Shown in pieces: positions 19,523-28,209 of a stretch of 64,000 nt of DNA. Each line of letters opens with the position of its first letter. The stretch's first letter is position 1. Source of the DNA: Actinomycetota bacterium (GTDB lineage: Bacteria; Actinomycetota; Geothermincolia; Geothermincolales; RBG-13-55-18); the NCBI GenBank assembly GCA_028697145.1, contig JAQVFR010000005.1:34477-98476 (forward strand), read 5' to 3'. The translations under genes were made by a program, and so were the position numbers. Under the pieces are notes generated by a model, which was given only the letters and a program-made list of their open reading frames with translations, had not been told where the DNA came from and ran no database searches.

Positions 19523-21241
19523 ATGGACTACACGCTGATGGTCGGCGGAGAGGCCGGCCAAGGCATACAGACCATAGGGGGCACCCTGGCGAAGGTCTTC
19601 TCCAGGGAGGGCTACCACGTGCTCACGCACCAGGACTACGAGTCGCGCGTGCGCGGCGGCCATAACTTCTACCGCGTGAGGATATCGGAGGAGCCGGTCG
19701 CGTCGCCGCGTCAGGGCGTCGATATCCTCATCGCGCTCGACCGGGAGAGCATGGCGAGGCACTCGGGTGAACTCAATGCCGGTGCCGCGGTCATTTATGA
19801 CGCGGATGCCCTTCAGGTCCGTTACGAGGGGGAGGCGTTCCTCGATATCCCGCTCGAGAGGATCGCCGTTGAGCGGGGCGGGAGCAGGGTCATGTCCAAT
19901 GTGGCGGCGATCGGAGCCGCGCTGGGAGCGCTCGGATTGGCGCAAAGGCCGCTGCCGGAGGTGCTGGAGTGGGCGCTGCACGGCAAGGGCCGCGATGTCG
20001 TGGAAGGGAACGTCAGGGTCGCGGAGGAGGGATACCGCCACGGCTCGAAGGCCTGCGCGAAATGCGGGTTCGAGCCCGGGAGGCCCGGCGAAGCAAAGAT
20101 GCTCATCGCGGGCAACGATGCGGTCGGACTGGGCGCGCTGGCCTCCGGGTGCAGGTTTTATGCCGCCTACCCCATGACGCCGTCGACGGGGATCATGAAT
20201 TATCTCGCCGCCAGATCAGGGGACTACGGTATCGTAGTGGAGCAGGCCGAGGACGAGATCGCGGCGATCAACATGGTCCTGGGCGCGTCCTATGCCGGGG
20301 TCAGGAGCATGACCGGGACCTCCGGCGGGGGTTTCTCCCTCATGGTGGAGGGGCTCTCCCTCGCGGCGATGACGGAGACGCCCGTGGTGATCGTCCTGGC
20401 GCAGAGGCCGGGGCCGGCGACCGGTTTTCCCACCCGCACGGAGCAGGGGGAACTGCTCTTCGCGTCGCATGCGGCCCACGGGGAGTTCCCGCGAGTGGTC
20501 TTCGCGCCAGGCGACCCCAGGCAGGCTTTCCTGCTCACCTGCAAGGCGTTCGACCTGGCGGAGCGCTATCAGGTGCCGTGCATCATCATGACCGACCAGT
20601 ACCTGGCGGACTCCGAATGGACCTACGGCGAGTTCGAGTTCGACTGCGTGTCTTACGCGGACCACCGCCTGCGCGGGGACCCCCTAAGCGAGGCCGCAGG
20701 CTACAAGAGGTATGCGTTTACCTCTGGCGGCGTTTCTCCGCTCGCCGTTCCGGGCGCGTCGCGGCACCTCGTGGTCGCTGACAGCGACGAGCATGACGAG
20801 GAAGGCCACATCGTCGAGGACGCGCTTACCCGTACGAGGATGGTCGAGAAGAGACTGCTTCTGAAATCGCCCGCCTTGAAGGAGGCCATTGCGCCCCCGC
20901 TGCGTTACGGCTCGGAGAACCCGGAGGTGGTGATCGCAGGGTGGGGATCGACCTACGGGTGTATGCGGGAAGCGGTCGACCGCCTCTCCCCCGATACGGA
21001 TATCGCCATGCTTCACTTCTCCGAGATCTGCCCGTTTCCCGATACCGGCAGGTACGGTTTCATGGAGGCGCTGGAGAACGCCCGCTTCACCATATGCGTG
21101 GAGAACAACGCCAGCGGCCAATTCCGCCGCCTGGTCAGGGCCGAGACCGGGTACGAGTTCGGGGCGGGACTGAACCGCTGCGACGGCAGGCCGTTCACCG
21201 TCGACGACGTGCTGGGAGGATTGCATGATCTCATTCGATGA
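19523..21241 (+). CDS. korA: 2-oxoacid:acceptor oxidoreductase, fused gamma-alpha subunit
   Basis: 572 residues combining two normally separate parts. Residues 1-190 are the gamma domain (VGGEAGQGIQTIGG at the start, then SRVRGGHNFYRVR), and from about 200 the alpha/pyrimidine domain follows (GNDAVGLGALASGCRFY, AYPMTPSTGIM, and EQAEDEIAAINM). This arrangement is that of 2-oxoglutarate:ferredoxin or related oxidoreductases, which oxidatively decarboxylate a 2-oxoacid to its CoA ester and reduce ferredoxin. The short CAKCGF cysteine pair at the domain junction is unusual and worth noting. The ATG at 19523 has GGAGG five bases before it. The beta-subunit gene overlaps its end by 17 bases. The exact oxoacid is not determined by sequence alone. 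Confidence 0.93.
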   Translation: MDYTLMVGGEAGQGIQTIGGTLAKVFSREGYHVLTHQDYESRVRGGHNFYRVRISEEPVASPRQGVDILIALDRESMARHSGELNAGAAVIYDADALQVRYEGEAFLDIPLERIAVERGGSRVMSNVAAIGAALGALGLAQRPLPEVLEWALHGKGRDVVEGNVRVAEEGYRHGSKACAKCGFEPGRPGEAKMLIAGNDAVGLGALASGCRFYAAYPMTPSTGIMNYLAARSGDYGIVVEQAEDEIAAINMVLGASYAGVRSMTGTSGGGFSLMVEGLSLAAMTETPVVIVLAQRPGPATGFPTRTEQGELLFASHAAHGEFPRVVFAPGDPRQAFLLTCKAFDLAERYQVPCIIMTDQYLADSEWTYGEFEFDCVSYADHRLRGDPLSEAAGYKRYAFTSGGVSPLAVPGASRHLVVADSDEHDEEGHIVEDALTRTRMVEKRLLLKSPALKEAIAPPLRYGSENPEVVIAGWGSTYGCMREAVDRLSPDTDIAMLHFSEICPFPDTGRYGFMEALENARFTICVENNASGQFRRLVRAETGYEFGAGLNRCDGRPFTVDDVLGGLHDLIR

Positions 21242-22076
21242 TTACAAGGACCAGGAACCGGCCTGGTGTCCGGGCTGCGGGAATTTCGGCATCCGCAACG
21301 CTTTCATCGATGCCATGACCGGCATGGGCATGGAGCCGCACCAGCTCGTGATCGTCTCGGGTATCGGGCAGGCCGCCAAGTTCCCGCATTACGTCAAGTG
21401 CAACGCCTTCAACGGCCTGCACGGCAGGGCGCTCCCCGTGGCCACCGGTATCAGGTTGGCCAACCACCGCATGCACGTGATCGTCATGACCGGGGACGGT
21501 GACTGCTACGGGGAAGGCGGCAACCATTTCGTCCACGCCATGAGGCGCAACGTCAACGTCAAACTCTTCGTGCACGACAACCAGATATACGGGCTCACCA
21601 AGGGACAGGCGTCACCCACCAGCATGGAGGGTATGGTCACCAAGGCGCAGCCGTTCGGGGTCATGTCGGAGCAGTTCAATCCCCTGGCCATGGCCATTGC
21701 CCTCGACTGCGGCTTCGTGGCGCGCGGTTTCGCGGGCGACCGTGCCCACCTCGCTGGGCTGTTCGTGCGGGCCATGGAGCACGAGGGATTCGCCCTGGTT
21801 GATATCCTCCAGCCCTGCGTGACCTTCAACAAGGTCAACACGTATGAGTGGTACCGTGAGCGGGTGTGGAAGATGGATGGCGAGCACGACGAAGGGGACA
21901 GGATGGAGGCGTTCAAGATGTCGCTGCTGTGGGGAGAGCGCATCCCCATTGGGGTGATATTCAGGAAGCGGCGACCGACCTACGAGGAGCGCAATCCGGT
22001 CATCAGCCGGGCTCCCCTGGTAGAACAGGCATTCGACCGCTCGAAGCTCGCCGCCGCCCTCGCGGAGTTCTACTGA
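21225..22076 (+). CDS. korB: 2-oxoacid:acceptor oxidoreductase, beta subunit
   Basis: 283 residues. The N-terminal WCPGCGNFG motif near 15 holds two of the cluster or TPP-domain cysteines, and MTGDGDCYGEGGNHFVHAMRRN near 88 gives the GDG...N thiamine diphosphate and magnesium signature. It pairs with the fused gamma-alpha subunit to make a two-gene KorAB-type enzyme. The start lies inside the end of korA, so the two are translated together. No separate delta ferredoxin subunit is encoded here, so a soluble ferredoxin must accept the electrons; the cysteine-rich ferredoxin 350 bases downstream runs on the opposite strand. Confidence 0.94.
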   Translation: MISFDDYKDQEPAWCPGCGNFGIRNAFIDAMTGMGMEPHQLVIVSGIGQAAKFPHYVKCNAFNGLHGRALPVATGIRLANHRMHVIVMTGDGDCYGEGGNHFVHAMRRNVNVKLFVHDNQIYGLTKGQASPTSMEGMVTKAQPFGVMSEQFNPLAMAIALDCGFVARGFAGDRAHLAGLFVRAMEHEGFALVDILQPCVTFNKVNTYEWYRERVWKMDGEHDEGDRMEAFKMSLLWGERIPIGVIFRKRRPTYEERNPVISRAPLVEQAFDRSKLAAALAEFY

Positions 22077-22430
22077 GCCTGCGTCCAGGGAGGGTGGAGG
22101 ATTATTCACGAGAGAGGCGAAACCCTTAGGCGGAAACTCTTCAGACGGGCGGTGTCAGCGAGAGCGGGAAATGAAGATGAGCATGAAGAGCGTTATCACC
22201 AAGGAGGGCGCTTTCCGGATTCGGAACGGCGCTGTCAATCCTCCTCGAACCCTGCTCACACTATATCAGCGTAAAGGCTTCGACATCGCCCGTGCGGGAT
22301 ATCCCTCGCCGCTGGCCGGCTTGAGCGCCGGGCAGGCCACCTCGTAACCGCCGGGTTCCGATCAACCGCCCCGAAGCATGTTCTTGCTCTTCGGATGCGC
22401 CCCCGTCTATGCCAAAAAAGACTTTAGTCA
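22077..22430. other. Gene-free stretch after korB
   Basis: About 350 bases between the convergent korB and ferredoxin genes. Apart from the terminator hairpin at its right end I see no gene, RNA or repeat. A short run beginning ATGAAGATGAGCATG at 22171 opens a frame with a fair leader, but it does not stay coding-like. Confidence 0.5.
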
Positions 22431-22434
22431 CTAA
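22412..22434 (-). terminator. AT-rich rho-independent terminator of the ferredoxin gene
   Basis: On the minus strand the stop codon overlaps a hairpin (GACTTA with TAAAGTC, one bulge, five-base loop) followed immediately by six T residues. Confidence 0.55.
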
Positions 22435-23243
22435 GTCACGTCCACCAGGGAGGTGATGCGGGGCACGAGGCCGTCCAGGAAAGAGGGGTCCTCGACGGTC
22501 AGCTCGATGGCTCCCTCCGGGCAGACCGAGACGCAGTTGCCGCAGCCGCGGCATTCGTCGCTGATGACGGCGCGGTTGCCCTCCAGGCTGATGGCCCTGG
22601 GTATGCAGACATCGTTCTGGCAGGTGCCGCAGGCGGTGCACCTCTCCGTGACCGTTACCCTCACCCCAGGCATGCGCTGTATCTTGTCGCTTATCTTGTG
22701 GGAGAGGACGGGCAGCACCTTCCACAGGCAGCAGCAGGGACAACAGAAGCACACGGTGAGCAGCTTTGTCCCCGGGCGGACGTTGAGCCACATGGGGTCC
22801 AGCTTGTTGCGCCCGATGAGCTGCATGAGGCCGGCCTCGCGGCACTTCCTCACGTGCTCGAGGGCCTCCTCCCTGGAAACCAGGCGACCCAGTTCCGGGT
22901 TGATGTCGAGCACCGCCTCCCCCATGAAGAGGCAGCCCAGGTCGATGGGATAGTCGCTGCACTTACTGGCGTCGCGGCAGATACAGGCGTTCATGACCCA
23001 CAGGTAGTTCGCTTTCGCGACGAAGCTCTCGATCACCTGCGAGGGGAGCACCACGTTCTCCGGTTCGACCTGCTCGTTTACCGCGATCACGTTGTCCTTG
23101 GGGAGAAACACCATGTCGTCTCCCTCGAAAAAGAGGTACTCTATACCCCGACCGATGAGGGGCAGCCTGGTCATCCTGGCCAGGATGAAACGCTGCGGAA
23201 AAGACTTCTTTACGATGTTCACGAACCACGTCGGACTGGACAT
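22431..23243 (-). CDS. Cysteine-rich ferredoxin-type protein with CxCCxCCC motif (copy A)
   Basis: 270 residues. Four cysteine groups occur in order: CICRDASKC...C (C-x-C-x5-C-x8-C, residues about 87-104), the hallmark CFCCPCCC near 163, then two ferredoxin motifs, CTACGTCQNDVC near 205 and the classical CRGCGNCVSVCP near 233. The last 40 residues follow the second cluster. The first two groups contain enough thiols for one or two extra clusters or a metal centre. The same order recurs in the proteins at 57819, 58991 and 60013, with no named function that I know. The start is ATG with GGGAGGAGATC before it. It probably transfers electrons; nearby KorAB makes reduced ferredoxin. No membrane helix is apparent. 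Confidence 0.88.
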   Translation of the reverse strand: MSSPTWFVNIVKKSFPQRFILARMTRLPLIGRGIEYLFFEGDDMVFLPKDNVIAVNEQVEPENVVLPSQVIESFVAKANYLWVMNACICRDASKCSDYPIDLGCLFMGEAVLDINPELGRLVSREEALEHVRKCREAGLMQLIGRNKLDPMWLNVRPGTKLLTVCFCCPCCCLWKVLPVLSHKISDKIQRMPGVRVTVTERCTACGTCQNDVCIPRAISLEGNRAVISDECRGCGNCVSVCPEGAIELTVEDPSFLDGLVPRITSLVDVT

Positions 23244-23501
23244 GATCTCCTCCCGAGTCGCATAACCACTTGGCGAAGTAGCGCACCGGCCTCACCGGCC
23301 GTGTGCCTATATCATGCCACAAGCGCTGCATCCGTCACAGGACTATTCACCGGCCTCGGTCCCGGGCGCACGTGGCCCGGGACCGGGAGATGCCGTGTTT
23401 CCCGGTGGGGAGGGAGCCCCGCAGGCGGACATACGTGATCCCGGGTCCGCATACGCGGTAAAATCAGGTGAAGCGATCTCTCAGCATGATGGAGGTGCGA
23501 G

Positions 23502-24086
23502 ATGAGCGGCGAACGCCTCTGCGGGAAGGACCTGGAGTTCCACCCCCTCACCCCGGAGCGCTGGGACGATTTCGAGGAGCTGTTCTCGCAGCGCGGGGCC
23601 CCCAACAGCTGCTGGTGCATGTGGTGGAGGATCACCCGCGAACAGTTCGGAAAACAGCTGGGCGAGGGAAACCGGCAGGCGATGAAGGCCATCGTGGACG
23701 CCGGGAAGGTACCCGGCATCCTGGCTTATCATGACGGCAAGGCCGTGGGCTGGTGTTCGGTCGGCCCGCGGGAGGATTTCGGTTCTCTCGAGCGCTCCCC
23801 CAAGCTGAAGCGCATCGACGATGCGCCGGTGTGGTCCATCGTCTGCTTCTATATCCCGAAGAGATACCGCAGGTCGGGCCTGATGGGTCTCCTGCTCGCG
23901 GCAGCGGTGGATCACGCCCGGGTGAACGGCGCCGGCATAGTCGAGGCTTACCCCGTGGAGATGCCCGGAGACATGAGCGGCTCCGCCGGCTACATGGGGT
24001 TGATACCCGCCTTCAGCAAGGCCGGTTTCGAGGAGGTCGCCCGGCCCAAGGAGCGCCAGTCCATCATGAGGCGCTACGTCCGTTGA
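23502..24086 (+). CDS. GNAT-family N-acetyltransferase
   Basis: 194 residues. The acetyl-CoA site of GNAT enzymes is visible as IPKRYRRSGLMGLLLAAAVDHA near 124 (Arg-rich pyrophosphate loop R-R-S-G-L-M-G), preceded by the central strand WSIVCFYI. An N-terminal stretch rich in tryptophan and cysteine (SCWCMWWRITREQF, about 36-49) is typical of a subgroup of bacterial GNATs of unknown substrate. The reading frame overlaps the convergent larB gene by 23 bases at their 3' ends. ATGAGCGG at 23502 follows GGAGGTGCGAG. It stands alone. Confidence 0.88.
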   Translation: MSGERLCGKDLEFHPLTPERWDDFEELFSQRGAPNSCWCMWWRITREQFGKQLGEGNRQAMKAIVDAGKVPGILAYHDGKAVGWCSVGPREDFGSLERSPKLKRIDDAPVWSIVCFYIPKRYRRSGLMGLLLAAAVDHARVNGAGIVEAYPVEMPGDMSGSAGYMGLIPAFSKAGFEEVARPKERQSIMRRYVR

Positions 24087-24849
24087 AACCGCGCCCCTTC
24101 ACGGCCGCCTGGTTTATGAGGTGAGCGAGGTACCCGGCCCCGAAACCGTTGTCGATGTTGACCACCGCCACTCCGAGCGCGCAGGAATTGAGCATGGCCA
24201 GGAGGGCGGCCATGCCGCCCAGGTTGGCCCCGTATCCTACGGAGGTCGGCACCGCTATCACCGGGCATTCCACCAGGCCCCCCACTATGCTGGGCAGCGC
24301 GCCCTCCATTCCCGCCGCCACCACGGCCACGTTGGCCCCGATGAGCGCGTCGGTGCGCGCCAGTATGCGGTGCATGCCCGAGATGCCGACGTCGTACAGT
24401 TTCTCCACGGCATTGCCGGTGAGCTCGGCCACGATCGCGGCTTCCTCCGCCACCGGGATATCCGCCGTGCCGGCGGTGATCACCACGACCTTGCCGGCGA
24501 GTTCCTTTTCCTCCCTGCGGATGAGGATGAAACGCGCCTGCCTGTGGTATTCGGCCTGCGGGCACGACGCGCGCACCTCCTCGTAGACCTCCTCGGAGGC
24601 CCGCGTGAGCAGGATGTTGCCCTGGTTCTTCTCCAGCAGTGCCTCCACGATGGGCCGGATGGTGTCCCGGTGCTTTCCCTCGCAGTAGACCACCTCGGGC
24701 AGACCCTTGCGCAGTTCGCGGTGGTGGTCGAGCATGGCGAAACCGAGGTCGGTCACGGGTTCGATGGCTATGCGCGACGCCGCCTCCTCCAGGCCCATCT
24801 CGCCGCGCTGCACCTTCCCCAGTATCTCCGCCAGTTCCTCTCTGCGCAT
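24064..24849 (-). CDS. larB: LarB-type nicotinic acid adenine dinucleotide carboxylase (nickel-pincer cofactor)
   Basis: 261 residues. The second half is a PurE-like domain with ITAGTADIPVAEEA near 125, YDVGISGMHRIL near 152 and VAAGMEGALPSIVGGLV near 175, which is how LarB proteins look. LarB carboxylates and hydrolyses NaAD at the start of nickel-pincer nucleotide synthesis, the cofactor of lactate racemase and relatives. The N-terminal 80 residues form a helical extension. The partners larC and larE are not in this window, so the assignment rests on family resemblance only. ATG at 24849 lies behind AAGGATG; the 3' end overlaps the acetyltransferase gene by 23 bases. Confidence 0.88.
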   Translation of the reverse strand: MRREELAEILGKVQRGEMGLEEAASRIAIEPVTDLGFAMLDHHRELRKGLPEVVYCEGKHRDTIRPIVEALLEKNQGNILLTRASEEVYEEVRASCPQAEYHRQARFILIRREEKELAGKVVVITAGTADIPVAEEAAIVAELTGNAVEKLYDVGISGMHRILARTDALIGANVAVVAAGMEGALPSIVGGLVECPVIAVPTSVGYGANLGGMAALLAMLNSCALGVAVVNIDNGFGAGYLAHLINQAAVKGRGFNGRSAS

Positions 24850-24999
24850 CCTTCAACTCCCGCCGGTTGACCCCGATGGCCGCCTGCCGCTGTGCCTGTT
24901 CATATTATATGAGATTTGTCCGCGCGAAGGTGACCGGCTGGCTGCCCTGGAATAATTCTACGTAGGTCGCGAACGGATACCGCTTGGGGAGGTTTACGG

Positions 25000-27468
25000 T
25001 TGGCCGCTGTACGCCCGGGGATGGCCCTTCGGCTTTGCGCGGTGGCGCTGGCCGCGGCGTTCGTCTTTCCTGGCCTCATCCCGGCGCAGCCCGCGGGCGC
25101 CTTCAGCTGGACGCGCACCGCCACTGGCGGCTTCGGGGCGGCCGGCAACACGACCGTTTCCGCTCTGGCACACTACGGCCAGAGCATCTACGCAGGTACC
25201 TATAATGCCGGAGGCTGCCAGGTATGGTCGTATGACGGCCTGTCCTGGGCGCAGGAGACAGGCCAGGGCGCCGCGGGCACCCCCACCGGCCCCGGCTTCG
25301 GCGACGCCGGCAACAACAACGTCTCGTCCATGGCCGTCTTCGACTCCAGGCTTTACCTGGGGACGCGGAATCCCGAGCGGGGCTGCCAGGTGTGGTCATA
25401 TGACGGCACGGCCTGGACCCAGGAGGTCGGGCGGGGCGACGCGGGCACCCCCACCGCCCCCGGCTTCGGCGACGCCGGCAACACCGACGTCTCGAGCATG
25501 GCGGTAATGGGCGGGAGCCTCTACGCCGGCACCTACAATTCCGCCGGCTGCCAGGTGTGGTGCCGGGACGGAAACACGTGGAAACGCGTGGCGGAGGGCG
25601 GCTTCGGGGATGCGGACAACTGCGGCGCGGCGTCCATGGCCGTCTATTTCCAGGGCCTCTACGTCGGGACTTTCAACGATGACTACGCCTGCGGATGCCA
25701 GGTGTGGTGCTGGGACGGCACGGCCTGGACCCAGGAGGTCGGGCGGGGCGACGCGGGCACCCCCACCGCCCCCGGCTTCGGGGACGCCAACAACCGCCGG
25801 GCGGCGTCCATGGCCGTCTATGACTCGTTCCTTTACGTGGGGACCTATGATTCGTCCGGCGGCGCGGGATGCCAGGTGTGGTCCTTCGACGGCGCCAACT
25901 GGACCAGGGTGGGCAGCGGCGGTTTCGGCGACCCCTCCAACCTCACGGCCGCGAGCATGGCCGCTGGCGGCCTCGACCTCTACGTGGGCACCTACAACGA
26001 GGACGGCGGATGCGAGGTCTGGCGCTACGACGGCGAGGATTGGAACAGGGAGGCTTACGGGGGTTTCGGTAACGCCGGGAACGTGGCGGCGCCGGCCATG
26101 CTCCTGGAGGGAGCGGACCTGGTCGCGGGCACGCAGTGCGAAAACGGCTGCCAGGCGTGGGCAACGCAGGCCTTCAGCCCCCTCTACTTTGCCGAAGGTT
26201 ACACCGGCGTCGGATTTCAGGAGTACCTGTGCCTGGGCAACCCGCAGCCCCAGGACGCCAGGGTGGCGATCACATACCTCTTCCCCGATGCCACCGCGCT
26301 GAACAGGATAGTGGTGGTCCCCGCCGAGTCCCGCCTGACCGTCTTCGTCAACGCTGACGTGGGCGCGGACAGGGACGTCTCGGTCGCGCTCGAGTCCGAC
26401 CGGGAGATCATGGCCGAACGGCCGATGTACTTCATCTACAACGGCGCCTGGAGGGGAGGACACAACGCCATGGGCACACCGTCGCCCTCGACCACGTGGT
26501 ATTTCGCGGAGGGTTACACGGGGGCCGGATTCGAGCAGTGGATATGCGTGTTGAACCCCGGCAACGTCGCGGCCGGACTGACCTTCCGCTTCCAGACCCA
26601 GGAGAAGGGGGAGCAGGTCAAGGCGGGCTTCACCGTGCCGGCCCGCTCCCGTGCGAGCTTCAAGGTTAACGACCTCCTGGACGCCGATCTCCAGAATTCG
26701 CTTGCGCTCGAATCGTCCGTGCCCGTGGTCGCGGAGCGCCCCATGTACTTCGACTATCGCGGTACGGGGGGTCACGGCTGGCAGGGAGGGCACTGCGTGA
26801 TGGGGACCACCGCGCTGGCACAGGTGTATTACTTCGCGGAAGGGACCACGCGCGAAGGGTTCGAGGAATGGCTCACCCTGCAGAATCCCAATCCCCGCAG
26901 CATCACCGTGAGTGCCTCCTACCAGATGGGCCCAGGCCAGGGCGATGCGGTGCAGAGGTCCTATACGGTGAGGCCGGGCGAGCGCTACACGGTGTTCGTA
27001 CCGGGTGAGGTGGGTGAGGGCAAGGACGTGAGCGCCGTGCTCGCCTCGACGGCGTTCTTTCTGGCCGAACGCCCCATGTACTTTCGCTACGGCGGATACG
27101 GGGCGGACTGGAGCGGTGGCGATTGCATCATCGGGGCCAGGCATGCCGCCGTGGAATGGTTCCTCGCTGAGGGTTACACGGGGGAGGGCTATCACACCTG
27201 GCTGTGCATGCACAATCCCGGCATAGAGGACGCCTCGGTACTGCTGACCTATTACACCCAGGAGGAAGGCCCCTTGCCGGCGCGCCTCCTGGAGCTGCCG
27301 GCGGGGGTGCGCCAGACCGTCTACGTCAACGAGCACGCGGGCGCCGGGTATCAGCTCTCGGCCCGCGTGATATCCAGCAGGCCCATCGTGGTGGAACGGC
27401 CGATGTACTTCGACACCGGGGGCGGGGTGCAGGGCGGCCATGACGTGGTCGGGCGCGAAGTGCGATGA
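25000..27468 (+). CDS. Large secreted repeat protein with FAEGYTG-type C-terminal domains
   Basis: 822 residues starting at TTG, with GGGGAGG seven bases upstream. A signal peptide (about residues 1-34, ending AQPAGAF) shows it is exported. Residues 35-385 carry about seven repeats of roughly 50 residues with phrases such as GGFGDADN, LYVGTYN and GCQVWSYDG, giving a propeller-like array. Residues 390-822 hold four repeats of about 105 residues, each starting with a variant of FAEGYTG, continuing with an NP turn and ending in ERPMYF then a GGH loop. These C-terminal units are frequent in uncultured Actinomycetota. DNA copies of one stretch (25402-25469 and 25714-25781) are almost identical, showing recent duplication. 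It may be a surface adhesin; no enzyme motif seen. Confidence 0.85.
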   Translation: MAAVRPGMALRLCAVALAAAFVFPGLIPAQPAGAFSWTRTATGGFGAAGNTTVSALAHYGQSIYAGTYNAGGCQVWSYDGLSWAQETGQGAAGTPTGPGFGDAGNNNVSSMAVFDSRLYLGTRNPERGCQVWSYDGTAWTQEVGRGDAGTPTAPGFGDAGNTDVSSMAVMGGSLYAGTYNSAGCQVWCRDGNTWKRVAEGGFGDADNCGAASMAVYFQGLYVGTFNDDYACGCQVWCWDGTAWTQEVGRGDAGTPTAPGFGDANNRRAASMAVYDSFLYVGTYDSSGGAGCQVWSFDGANWTRVGSGGFGDPSNLTAASMAAGGLDLYVGTYNEDGGCEVWRYDGEDWNREAYGGFGNAGNVAAPAMLLEGADLVAGTQCENGCQAWATQAFSPLYFAEGYTGVGFQEYLCLGNPQPQDARVAITYLFPDATALNRIVVVPAESRLTVFVNADVGADRDVSVALESDREIMAERPMYFIYNGAWRGGHNAMGTPSPSTTWYFAEGYTGAGFEQWICVLNPGNVAAGLTFRFQTQEKGEQVKAGFTVPARSRASFKVNDLLDADLQNSLALESSVPVVAERPMYFDYRGTGGHGWQGGHCVMGTTALAQVYYFAEGTTREGFEEWLTLQNPNPRSITVSASYQMGPGQGDAVQRSYTVRPGERYTVFVPGEVGEGKDVSAVLASTAFFLAERPMYFRYGGYGADWSGGDCIIGARHAAVEWFLAEGYTGEGYHTWLCMHNPGIEDASVLLTYYTQEEGPLPARLLELPAGVRQTVYVNEHAGAGYQLSARVISSRPIVVERPMYFDTGGGVQGGHDVVGREVR
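25402..25469 (+). repeat. Near-identical 68-bp direct repeat, first copy
   Basis: The stretch matches 25714-25781 apart from about one base, an offset of 312 bases or 104 codons (two protein repeat units), inside the secreted repeat gene. Such identity at synonymous sites points to recent unequal recombination or conversion. Confidence 0.8.
25714..25781 (+). repeat. Near-identical 68-bp direct repeat, second copy
   Basis: Partner of 25402-25469; see there. Copy number here could vary between strains. Confidence 0.8.
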
Positions 27469-27580
27469 AAGGTCCTGGCGTGCGAGGCACGCGCTCGTCC
27501 AGGCGCTCGATGACCGCCGCCTGGCTGCAGTCGAAAGACACGGCGACCGCGCCGGGATATACGGGTGAAAGGCATCTCAT

Positions 27581-27601
27581 GGGGCGCGGCGTGCGCGCCC
27601 C
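27581..27601. terminator. GC-rich hairpin between convergent genes
   Basis: Eight-base arms GGGGCGCG/CGCGCCCC enclose a five-base loop. It sits between the ends of the secreted repeat gene and the RNA-binding protein gene. The T-rich tail is poor on both sides, so it is a weak terminator candidate. Confidence 0.45.
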
Positions 27602-27628
27602 GAGAAGTCTTTATATCAACCTGGTGGC

Positions 27629-27901
27629 TTACCAGCTCTCGTAGTTCGATTTGCGCTCCGGCTTCGGGCGGGCTTCGTTCACCCTCAGCTGGCGCCCCTC
27701 GAAGTCCTTGTTATCCAACTCCGCGATGGCGGCCTTCGCCTCGTCGTCGTTAGGCATCTCCACAAAGCCGAAACCGCGGGAACGTCCGGTGTTGCGGTCC
27801 ATGATGATGCTCACCGAATCGACCGTGCCGTAGCCCTCGAACAGGCCTCGTATGGTCTCTTCCGTCGATCCGTAACTCAGGTTGCCTACATAGATGTTCA
27901 T
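27629..27901 (-). CDS. Small RRM-domain RNA-binding protein
   Basis: 90 residues from the ATG at 27901 (GAGAGG upstream). A single RNA-recognition motif fills it: RNP2 MNIYVGNLSY at residues 1-10 and RNP1 SRGFGFVEM near 41-49, with the usual aromatic residues, followed by a short basic tail (ARPKPERKSNYESW). Small RRM proteins of this type occur in cyanobacteria and many other bacteria and bind RNA in cold or other stress responses; the role in this organism is not known. A longer frame extends upstream to 28120 but has no coding-like character. An unusually long 308-base gap lies upstream, which could hold a regulatory leader. Confidence 0.92.
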   Translation of the reverse strand: MNIYVGNLSYGSTEETIRGLFEGYGTVDSVSIIMDRNTGRSRGFGFVEMPNDDEAKAAIAELDNKDFEGRQLRVNEARPKPERKSNYESW

Positions 27902-28209
27902 CTTGCGACCTCTCAGCTCCTTTCTCAGCCTCTCCCTGCGAAACCGGTATAAAGCGCAGAGAGTATGCCTCCCCGTGCGGGCATCGCTAACATTGTAATG
28001 AAAAGCCGCCGATTTCGCAAAGGGATACTGAAAAGGGATACTGAAAACGTCTTGAGTATCCCGAGAGAACGACGCCGGTGTATGGATCGTTCTCAACTTG
28101 CTGGATGATGGCAAAATCACCCATCCCGCAGGGACCGATCTCTGTTCCTCGCTTTGGGGATAATATAGGGAGGTGGATGCGAGGACGTTTACGGGTTTGG
28201 AGGTGCGTT
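27902..28209. other. Divergent gap with a short tandem repeat
   Basis: The 308 bases between the RRM gene and the flavodoxin-like gene contain two close copies of AAGGGATACTGAAAA (around 28018-28050), a pyrimidine-rich run and the moderately AT-rich leader of the RRM gene. Small RRM genes are often controlled through long 5' leaders, so this may be regulatory, but I see no defined structure. Confidence 0.4.

Noticed and set aside
25396..27441. Minus-strand frame of about 681 codons opposite the secreted repeat gene
   Set aside because: Mirrors the repeat gene, has His/Pro/Gly-rich composition without motifs.
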